Made by a program: the position numbers and the translations under genes. The notes under the pieces were generated by a model. It was given only the letters and a program-made list of their open reading frames with translations, did no database searches and had not been told where the DNA came from. From Dirofilaria immitis (Eukaryota > Nematoda > Chromadorea > Rhabditida > Onchocercidae): DNA of 64,000 nt. Shown piece by piece: positions 40,339 through 51,264 of this stretch (positions are counted from its first letter, which is position 1; the number at the start of each line of letters is the position of its first letter). The DNA lies in contig JAKNDB010000088.1 of NCBI GenBank assembly GCA_024305405.1, forward strand, positions 924,001 through 988,000, written 5' to 3'.

Positions 40339-43300
40339 CTAATAGAATTCGCCTGAAGCATGATCAATATTAAGCAAAATTGCTTCTGCTACTTCACGAT
40401 TCAGATCCAAAATTGAAAACTTTTGTCCAAAAAATTGAACCTGAAGAAAAATTACTTAGTAATAAAAAGTACTATTGTAGGAAAAATGTTAATAATTTTC
40501 TAAATATACAACTTATTGATAGATTTTACTTTATTTATATTTAATAAGACATAATTTCTTTGGCTAAACAGGAGTACAAAAAATAGAGCATAAAGCACAA
40601 TGCTTTAAAAATTCAGAAGAAGAAACATATGATGTAATTCATAAAAATGAAATTAATGCAATAATATTTATAGGCATTTACTTGTTTTCTCTCAAAAACA
40701 AGAGCATTTCTCGAGAATAAACTCTTCGCTTCTCTGGCGGTTTGTAATCACAAATATATTTGTTAGCAAGGATTTTCCCAATTTCACTTGATCCTTAATA
40801 AATTTCGACTTTATTAAAAAATAAAAACTAAAACTTCTGCTTTATCACTCAAAACTTTCTGCTTTGCTTTAATTTTTGAAAAAGATTACCACTTAGGTTG
40901 AATACTCTAATAAGAGCAACAGCACCTTGGAAGCATACAGCTAATATTACCAAATGATCAATACTTTCCAAAAGGCAGGATGCAATTTGTGGAAATGTTG
41001 ACGTTGGATTGGTAATACCGTACAATGTGCATGGAATAGCCTAAATATATTCATAGAAATAATTCATTCCAATTTTCATATCATATAAGTTAATCAAAAT
41101 GAATCAACTGAGTAATGCAATCTCACGTTTTAAGCAGAGTCACCAATAACATATATCTTATGCGACGAATTTTGCGGAAATATTGAAAGCAACTAAAAAA
41201 TATTGCATTAAACTTATATGATCTTTTTATAGCATAAAATGATTGGAAATTTCGTCATACTTAGGAATGTTAAGACTTATCATTTTAATTAAAATCTCAA
41301 ATTAACTAGTATAATAAATATAATCAACCATTCGAGTTGTTCGAAATATGAAAACTTACTCTAGCTGGTATAGATGCCAAATATTCACTGATAACTTTCA
41401 ATTCGCTCATTTGCATTACTAGTGTCTCTCCTGTATCCAATGCATAGATACGAACTTTTTATCATCCAGTTCTTCTATTACACGACATCGAAGTGGTATC
41501 TGACCTGACTTTTTGGTGCTGCAACCAGCAATTCATCTTTCTGTAAAATTTGATTACATATACTAACACATCTTCGACTTAATGTTCGCTTTTATCCAAA
41601 ACAACTTTCATGAGATCTATAACTCAATTAATAGAATCATAGACTGTTGCAGATGAAACGCAATTCAAAAAGTTGATATATGAAATTTATGTGCAATAAG
41701 ATCAAGAGAATAAATAGTAAAAAGCAGAAAATTGTGCTCAGAAAAAAATATGAGCTATTAAAATTACTCGATTATATGATTGGCAGCATTCCCTGTATAC
41801 ATAAGAATATAAATCTGGTCAGAATAAACGTATATGTGAGTAGACATAAAAAATATTAAGGAAACTGTTAATATGAAGATGAAGAGAAAATTACTCGATG
41901 AAGATTAAGAAAAAAATTACTTACGATAACATAAGTCACTTCACCCGCACGTTTGAAATGAGCTACAAGATTATTGTCCAAATCTCTATTGGTAATTATT
42001 AAATTTTCTTCTTCGCATGTATGCGTTTCGGTAAAAATGTAAAATACCATTGGCCATTGAAAAAACTTCTCAATTGGTTTAATAAGCTCAACCTAAAAAT
42101 CAATAAGCGATTGATTTTTCCAATTTAAATTATAAAGGTGCTTAAACGAGGAAACTTTCAACTAAAATTATGTGCAAAATGCCTTTATTTTCAAACTTGC
42201 ATTTCATATTTTTCCTGTGATCTCGACTAGAGAATTTATTAACATGTTATTGAATTAAAAAGTTCCGAAAAACAGTAAAAAAGCAAAAAGGAAAAAAAGA
42301 CCTGCAGTGGCTTTCCGATTGGTAGGTATACATGTCGATGAAGACGTTCATTGTAAATAATTGATTTACGAATAATTCCTCCCGTTAAACTCAGTTCAAC
42401 TCTATCGACGGAAAAATAACTGAAAAAAATTTTATTACAACCAATGTTTTCTATTTCTTTGATTTAACTAAATGCTACATTTAGTCTAAATTTAAAAAGC
42501 TATGAAACAATTCTATAGTATCATTATGATTTGACATATATCATGAAATCACAATTAAGAACTAACCTTTTCATTTTTTCCACTTCTTTATTAACAGCTA
42601 TTGAAAATTCTGTTTTCGTATTTGCGTTTCCTTTTTGTTTTGCAAATTGAATCTGAAAAATCAATACTTTAGTAATGAAGAAATAATTCTTGCAAAAAAA
42701 GAATGAATTCCAGAAATTTGATCAAATTTTTAGCCAAATCAAGCATACTTTGAGTGGTTTCGATAGCTCCGGCAATTTTATTTTGCCATCGTCATCTGCT
42801 GTTGCATTGATAACGGAATTTGCATCAGCAATTGTCATCATATAAACAAATCTTAAACTGATTAATTAACAACAACATCCTATAAACAAATAGTAATAAT
42901 AATTATTTCCTGCAATATTTATCGATGAACAAACTATTCATCCTTATTTTTAGAATTTGTTTGATATATAAATTTAAATTAAAATGGCATACGCGCATGT
43001 CAACGAATCTTCTTGTTTTTTCAAAATTTTGATATTATCAATTCGTCCAAATCGTCGAAATACATGAAGAAGTTTCCACTGAAAATGAGAAAGATTGCTC
43101 ACATACCAATAATGAATGGAAAAGAAGAATAACAAAAAAGAATAAAGTCAAAACTAATCAGAAAATAAAAAAGAAAAAGGAAACTTCGTAGATACCTTAT
43201 CCCATGTTTCTGGTATATTTTGAACGTAAAGTGTTCGATCTTCTGATGTACCCATATAAGGCAAATGTAAATCTGATGGTTTTAATTTTGCATATTCAGT

Positions 43301-43358
43301 TGAAGTTGTCATACGACGTTCCCGTGAAATTCCATGATGCGGATCGATTTTGAAAAGT
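40339..43358 (-). CDS. RRM and Tudor domain protein (TDRD10-like layout)
   Basis: This is a putative RNA-binding Tudor protein. The exons on the minus strand are 43358-43196, 43078-42993, 42851-42749, 42652-42567, 42419-42302, 42092-41925, 41540-41360, 41040-40890, 40793-40682 and 40440-40339. An N-terminal RRM is spread over the first three exons: RNP2-like TLYVQNI, the VFRRFGRI turn, and RNP1-like CAFVYM followed by ADANSVINA. The Tudor domain spans exons 7-8: ELLVAAP, LRCRVIEELDD, VRIYALDTGETL, then a SEYLASIP-AR-AIPCTLYGI tail. This would bind methylated arginine if its aromatic cage is intact. Three single-base losses are needed (two in exon 7, near 41504 and in the T run 41456-41460, and one near 40685). 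The first exon opens in frame from an acceptor at 43359 and probably has an unseen upstream exon. An internal ATG lies at 43312. RRM-plus-Tudor order recalls vertebrate TDRD10. Orthology is not established. Confidence 0.8.
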
Positions 43359-44968
43359 CTCAAAGAAAATACATAAATTCATTTACTAAGTGATTGTATT
43401 ATGCACAAATTATTCAATGATAATAAAATATCAAAGATATTATGAAAGATTATTAATGATATCTTCAATAATATTTAAATAGATTTTAAAAATATTTAGG
43501 ACTGCACTACCAATAAAAGATAGACAAATTTTATCACTTTTCTTTAATCATATAATCGTAAAAAGTATTTACATCCTATGATTCAACAATTTATCGAATA
43601 AAAATACATTTATTCTAGTAAAAATTTCCTCATTCCCTTCCAGCTAATTTAGCTTTTACTATTTTATGACTATGTAATTAAGTAATATAGTGAAAAGACT
43701 TTTCTGTCATTATCAAACAATCTTATGGAGTTGAAAATTTAATTTTATCAATTGCAATAGCAAATAATATATATTAGGATATAAATGATTATTTAATTAC
43801 ACATTTATTTCTCAAATGTTTGAAACAATTAGCACTAATCCTACATTTTTTGCTTTTCATATCAATTATAATTTCTTCATATTTTCTCTATACAATAATG
43901 AAAAAGCTAAGAAAATTCGAAAACATTAAAATAAAATGACGATAGACATTGAAAGCGAAAAATGGACACTCGAAAAAAGAAAAAGAAAGCTTAATTGAAA
44001 TGCATTAAGCCAATACTACCAATATCATAAGAAATTTAAATATCCCTAATTAAATCTATAGATTGTAGACAATCACCGTAATTCTTTAGATAGATCACAC
44101 GATTACATTTAGCAAAGAGTTTTGAAGATTTTCTTATTTAAATTATTTGTTGTCGATCAGTATTGTCCGTTTTGTTACAAGACATGCAAATAAAAATCAA
44201 ATAAAAATATACAGCTAAATAAAAATGAAATTGGCAGAATGATATGAAAAGATAGGAGCATGCAAAACGTTTTTTTTTAAACAACTATCACATGTTACAA
44301 TCAAATGAATAATGAAAAAATGTGAAAGAATTAATTCCAACTAAAAGATTTCAATGAAAAATGAAAATCGAATGTTCCTAAATTAATTTTAAATTGTTCA
44401 AATTCTACGATTTCAAGTTCCTTAAAAATTCTCATAGGAAACAGAGAAGAGCAAAAAACTATAAGTAATAATAAGATTGTATATAATTTTATATAAAATT
44501 ACACTATATCCTCAACTTCAAAGCGCCATTATATGAATTTTCTTGAATTTTACCTCAAAAATATTATTACGTGAATTTCTCAAAGAAGGTTTAGTTATTG
44601 TGAAGAATTTCACAAAAATTAAAAATTGAATTTTTTAATCATAACTTGAAAACAAAAAAATTCCCAAATTTTGAAATAATACAGAGAATTCAACATAGAG
44701 CGAAAAAATAATAAAAATTTGACCGATCTACTTCACTTTCTTCCTATATACTTATCTTGCTATCCATTTCATTTTCATATTCATTTGCAAGCCGTTACAT
44801 TTACCATGAAGCAAAAGAAAATAATGAATCGATCCATGGGATTAATCAAGAATATAATTTTATGAAATAAATCTAAGTGCCTGAAAACATTTGATTTTAT
44901 TATATGATATTACAACTGTAACAATAAATTTAAATTTCGTTTGAAGTAGAATTCACAAATATTACATT
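43359..44968. other. Spacer between two minus-strand genes
   Basis: About 1.6 kb of AT-rich sequence separates the HINFP stop from the first visible RRM-Tudor exon. It should hold the missing 5' exon of the RRM-Tudor gene and its promoter, but I cannot identify either. No repeat stands out. Confidence 0.5.
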
Positions 44969-47900
44969 TTATAAACAGTAACAAATCAAAATTCGCAGAT
45001 CATGATTTATCCTTCGCTTCCCAACGTAGCAACCTAAATCCATAGCTAAAGTTCTGCTTAAACAACGTTTTGTCTGCAACCGAGCGTAACCATCTTTGCA
45101 TTTCTTATATTGAAATCGTGTAAATCCACGTGGTATCGAACATTTATGTTTTCGAATTAGATGTCGACTTAAACCAAAACCATTTGCATATTTTGCATCA
45201 CATAAATGGCACAAATGAGTATACGGCACATAAACCTATAAATTTAAATTAAACTCATTAATTTGAAGCGATAACCTATAAAGTTTTTAGACGAGCAAGT
45301 GCAGATACTGCATTTACAATTTACTTAAAATAAGTATTCAAGGTAAGAAGGGAAAATATCATTTTAAAATAATTCAGACTAATGCTGAGTGGAAAAAGTA
45401 TTCAACAAGTAATTATTTCGTTTATACTACTAATAATAAATGCTATCAGCTAATACTGATATTATTTTTATGAACACCTAATTGTGAATTTCAAATTTGA
45501 CATTACCGATTAAATTAGATATAAATCAGAAACAAGAAAAACTGCTTTAAATATACATGAAAGACAAAATATACATATATAAAGCATATATTTTATCTTT
45601 AATTCATTTTTTATTATTCCGGCTCTTATAATTTCAAATAAATTAAATTATCTGACAATTTTAACTTGAAGCATAAAGTTATACGAATACCTTATCATGC
45701 TTTCGGATATGCGCTGCTAATTGTTTTTTCCAACGAAATTGCTCACTACAATGACCGCACTTGTGCGCAAGTTCGTTAGAGTGAACAACCATATGTCGAT
45801 CGACATCTGCTTTTTGAGAAAAACTGAAAGACAATCAGAAAATGCAGAGTTAAAATTTAATGAATAAATATCTAAAATTTATAACTTCAAAATAGTATAA
45901 ATACTTCTAATTTTATCTTTCCAAAACTTTAGGTTGTAAATCATATTCACCAACGTGTATTTGTAAAATTTTACAATTTAATCAATTTTTATGTTTCGTA
46001 AGGCTAAAATTAACTAAAATTGGAGCCACACACAATTTTGTCTACAGTGCTAACTATCTCCGGAAAAGTAATATAATTCTTGAGAACCATAATTTGTTAT
46101 AGATTTTGATTACAGTTTCGACATCTTTTTGTGTTTGCCAATATAAAAATTGTTTAGATTATACAAATGGTTAATTATTAATCAATATTTTAATTTTAAA
46201 GCATTCTAAACTGCATAAAAATCAGAATTTCATTACCTGTGGCCACAATAACAACAAGTATAAAGACGACATTTGGCATGAACAGCCGCAACATGTCTTT
46301 TCAATGCTGATGGGCTATCAACGGTCACTGTACAATATTTACACTTATGATTCATAACATGTCTACGGCAATGTTCACGTAATAAACGTTGCGTACCGAA
46401 TTGTTTTTGACATAAATGGCATGAATAAATGGTGCGAAGTTCTCCGTCTTCTAGCGTTTCAGGTCCTATAATAAGTAAACAATACAATACATATAAAAAT
46501 GTTCAAAAAAAGAATAAAAAAACTAAAAAAAACAAAAATTATGAGATGTTTCAACAAACTATATGCGTCTCATTTGTGGAATCAAAAGTTTCGTAATTTA
46601 AAATAAAACAATTTTTGTGAAATCACGTGAAGTTTTTTTTCATTACGTTTAGAAAAACTGATTGGGCTTATCTTTCAGCAGATGTGAAGAATGATGTTTC
46701 GATAATATTATTTTTATAATTTTCTATAAGATTTGATAAACGATTGATAACAGATGAAATCACATATACAATACAATAGTTTTTCTTCAATCAGTAAGAA
46801 AAAATAAATTACCGATTTGATTTTTGCGAAGCATGTGATCAATCAATTTTGAGTTATTAGCAAAAAAACGCCACAGTATGGACAAGCTGCTGTCTTATCA
46901 CCCGAATGATGTCGACAATGCACCCGAAGACTAGCTTTATTTTTGAAATGCATTTTACAACCTTAAAAACACAGTATTGAAACTATCCAAATTTGAAACA
47001 ATATTTCATATATAAAGCCTGCCTGTAACATAAGCAAACCAAAAACATTTCGAAATATTGGTTTGAAGGTTGAAGCAGATAATTCAGTGTAAAAAAATGC
47101 CATTTAAAAGATTCCCCGGTTTTATATTCGAGCAACACAATGAGCAAGGCCTATTTCTAAGCTGCAATTTCGAAAAATTAATACCTTGCCAATTGCAATT
47201 TAGCTGGCATCGTTCATCGCCACTGATAATGCCAAGTGAATCGATGTGATCATCAACGTGATTGCAATATAAATCGATATCATCCCAAAGAGTCTTAAAA
47301 ATTTAAAAGTTACGATAAAAGTATCTGCAAACGATCGATTAGAAAAAAATTTGATTAAAACATCACTCCTACTTACACTACAATTAGCCCAACCACATGC
47401 CATTGCTGAACCATCATATATAAGTTCCATAGATGTACGAAAACCACAACTGAAATCTTTGCTTTCAAAATTTTGTCGGATTTCAATTAATCATATTTAA
47501 ATTACTAATAATCTAACTTTTTAGTAATTATTATTTTAATGAATATTTTAAATGATGTAAGAAAATAATATTCATTCAAAATGTACTAAAATAAAATCTA
47601 TCATTCAATGGTTTTATTAACATACTCATTCTTCTTTCATACTGCTATAGCTTAGATAATAAATTGAATCCAGTACTGAACTTAAAAATTTTCGTTCCAC
47701 ATATCTAATTGCGAAACAACCAATCTTTCAATTTTAATTACATAACATTCATGCCAATATAATTGAAATACATACAAATTTTGGAATTAGACGTTTTTTC
47801 AAAACTTCACTTTTCCCCATTTTTTCGATGTGCCAACATCTTAACTTGGTTAACAACTTTTACTTCGGCAATACTTATGACACATATAAATATATATTAA

Positions 47901-48996
47901 AACTTCCTTAACTAATTAAAAGCAAAACATACTGTGAAATATTTGCTACATCATCACGATTGAAAATAACATTTAAACCAGTCCACTGTCGTCGAATATG
48001 ATAATTGTGCATGTAAAGATGACGATATAAATGATGTTCTGTGGCAAGTACTTTACTACATCCACTAATCGGGCATACAATAATACCATCTTCACTCTGA
48101 TCTTGAACTATAAAATAAACATAATATTAGAGTACAATGATTAAATATCATTTCTAAAACAAAAATAAGTAAAATAAATAAAAATTCAAACCTGATAATT
48201 GTTCTATATGAGATCGTATGTGTTGCAATAGATCATTCAAAGTATCGTACACCATAAAACAATTTCTCCACAAACATTTAAAATAAAACTGAAACATTTA
48301 TAATAATTAATAATTTGCAGTATTGCTTTTGATCAATTAAATCGCATATATAATTCAATGTATTGCATGTATATGTATAATTTCATCCTGCATATGCGTG
48401 ATTTCATCTCTTCGGAAATGGAAGTGAAAAAAAAGAAACTATTGAAGATTATGCGTGATATTTTATAAATTTAAAAGTTCAAATAATAAGTCGATACCGA
48501 ACAAGTATCCATTTCAAATTTAAATCGATGAAATCACTTATTTTTCAATTATTTTTTTCATATCAATTATTTTTTCAATTTAATATATCAATCATTTTTT
48601 AAAATATTTCCTTCATTTGTTTAAGTAAACAAGAAATTTTAAATTGAATTGCAAGGCCTATTGTTACTATGTTTTTATCTTAATTTTCAATAACAATTTA
48701 ATATTTTCAACCAATTTTTCATAATATTATTAGCTCTTCATGGAATAAATACTTTCATCTATTTAATAATATATGCTTTTCTGAATTTATAGAATTTCAA
48801 ATTGTTATTTTTTAATTTATTCTAAAATTAAATATTCTAAAATTTCAAGGTTCACTCTTACTTCTCTAATTCAAATTAATTAAATGAATACTTCTTTATC
48901 TTGAAGGCGCGTAATCCATGCCATTGATTCACCGGAACTAGTTGCTACAGGTATATTTGCGGGTTTAAGAATAATCGATTCAAATTGTTGTTCCAT
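44969..48996 (-). CDS. hinf-1: Histone H4 transcription factor HINFP ortholog (C2H2 zinc fingers)
   Basis: This is a nuclear multi-zinc-finger factor. In animals HINFP/MIZF activates histone H4 genes. The minus-strand exons are 48996-48892, 48288-48192, 48107-47933, 47449-47377, 47293-47185, 46961-46813, 46465-46237, 45823-45691 and 45235-44969, all phase-compatible. The first fingers have the long C-X4-C form typical of HINFP (CLWRNC, CPISGC, CGWANC, CNWQGC). Classical fingers follow: CPYCG, CHLCQKQFGTQRLLREHCRRH, CKYC, CCYCG, CGHCSEQFRWKKQLAAHIRKH and CHLCDAKYANGFGLSRHLIRKH. After the last finger, PRGFTRFQYKKCKDGYARLQ matches the HINFP tail ([20 protein letters not shown]). One base is missing from the A run 46862-46868. 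With it restored the model is about 445 residues. The last ~30 residues are uncertain. The gene starts 2.3 kb from the divergent BED gene. Confidence 0.88.
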
Positions 48997-51264
48997 TATA
49001 ATATTTATATTTAGATCAGATAGCAAATATACTCTACAAATAATATATTATTAAAATAACAAATTAATTTTTCAAAATAATATTTCGAAATTGATTGTAT
49101 AGTGAAATAATAAATTTATGATTAAATAGCGTTAATTTCTCTGCTTAATATTTATGCAAATTAAGCATACAGTAAGCATACAGTAAACAATATACGTTAT
49201 TCAATATACGTGGCCAAATTTAATCTAACATATGTTAATAATATTTGCATATTTAGATAAAATGATTTTGATATCTCATACTAGATATAGATCAATATCT
49301 TTAAGCTTAATTATTCAATCAATTTCTATGTTACGTTACGTCTATATGCTAAGTATAAACATGCCTTGATATCGTTATTCCTAATCATGTATTTATATTA
49401 AACATTTCGTGATACCTATGATTAATTTCCAAAATATATCACCATTATGTAATATAGGTATATTTTTGGATATTATTCGGGTATCATTATGAATGAATTT
49501 TTACTTTCTGTATTTTGTATAATGAACTGAGAAAATACCAATAAACACTTCATATTTTTGCTACAAAGATCTTTAAGGTCATGAGATGAAATCGTACGGT
49601 TAAAAATCTTTTAATCGATACTTTAAAAGTATATCCATAATTTCAAAGACTTATACTAGCAAAAATCTTTGGTATTTCCTTACTTAAACTTATATGTAAT
49701 TAATGAAAATAATACATTTAAAGAGAAGTGAAACGAAAACAAAGAAAAGGTCAAGAATTTGAAAAAATCAATAAATCGATAAAAGAAGCAAATATTAATC
49801 GATAAACTTCACATCATTACTAACAATTTTTATATCAATTGATAAAACTAATAGCCAAAAAAATAAGCCAAATTCATTGGAAATAATGAAAAATCATTTG
49901 CGGATGAAAATAGTAGTGAGAAAAAGACTGAAAGAAATTAAAAATCAAAAAAAAGTCATCAAAAATTAGGAATAATTTAAAAGATTAATAGCATAAATTT
50001 ACAAATTATCATTTTACAAGCGTATGAAAAGAAAAAGGCTTATAATAAAAACATAATATACAAATAATAGTAACTAATCACTTAAATAATTAAATAAACA
50101 TTCAAATACATATAATATAGATTGATGAAATAGACGAGAATACGTATGGTAAAGAAATGAACAAGTCAAAAAGAACAATGTTCCACTTATAATTAAGAAT
50201 TGTAAAGAAAAATTATTGAAAAAAATAATGAACAAAAAGAGTGATAAAGACTGATAATATCACTTGATATTATCAAAATAAAAAAAAAGGAAAAAACTGC
50301 TTTGCCTTTGATATTTCCATTTCTAACGTTACATTGCGATAGGTTGTGGCTCAAAATGCGATTGCGTTAAAAGTCGGTGCGATGTTAGTGGTTGGAGGGT
50401 GATTTTTTATCTTTCCAAAAGTTTGTTTGGACTGTAATACCTGCCATTTGTTTAAGAATTTTCAGGCTACAACAGAAAGAATAATTGTTATTTTTTGCCG
50501 ATATTTTCAAATTATAACAATTATTATCATTTCTGAAATTTTTATTAAAATTTTCATATTCTAATAATGTTTGCTTTTTTGTTAGCATTTTTCGATTTAT
50601 GATATTTGCCAATTTATGCTAAAATTTTTATGTTATGCTAATATTTATTATTTCTATTATTGTTTCCTAGTTTTTTCTCTTTTCAGATTATCATCATTTA
50701 TGCTATTTTTTATTAAATTATAGTATGAAATAACACTTCAACTTGTATCACATTACTTGCTTTAATTTATTTATCATATTTAAATCTTTTTCCAAAAAAG
50801 AAAAAATATTTCTATCATTTGTTAATTTCCAAATTTATATGTATATTACTTATTTATTCAATTATTAATTACTATTAGTAACTGTGTTCATTTTCTTTGT
50901 TTACATTAAATTACCTAATTAATTAATTGCTTTTTTTCATCATTTATTCTTTCTAATATTTATCAGATTACTTATTTATTCATTAATAACTTATGGATGG
51001 GAATAAAGTTTATTTTTCTATAAAGGAATAGCAATTTATCCTTTCAAATTATATTTATATATTAGCTAATCATTACAAATTTATGGCATTTTTATATATG
51101 AAATTTAAATTTTCTTTTAGTTATTACATTGCATTAGCCATTAGCCGCTTTTTGATTGCTTGTTACTTAGCAACTATTTGATTTGTTAATTAATTATTTT
51201 GCTTGCTAGATATGATGCTTGTTTTTTTACATATTATATTTATTATTTGTAGGTAAAAACTAAA
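48997..51264. promoter_or_regulatory. Divergent intergenic region between HINFP and the BED gene
   Basis: About 2.3 kb separates two head-to-head start codons (48996 minus, 51265 plus), so both promoters must lie here. It is AT-rich with no clear TATA box. A less AT-rich segment lies near 50.29-50.40 kb. The sequence TTATTTGTAG at 51243-51252 could be a splice or trans-splice acceptor for the BED gene, twelve bases before its ATG. Confidence 0.5.

Noticed and set aside
41100..41240. Candidate extra exon in the RRM-Tudor gene
   Set aside because: The Tudor domain joins directly from 41360 to 41040 in phase (SIPAR to AIPCTLYGI). An exon here would break the domain and meets a stop.
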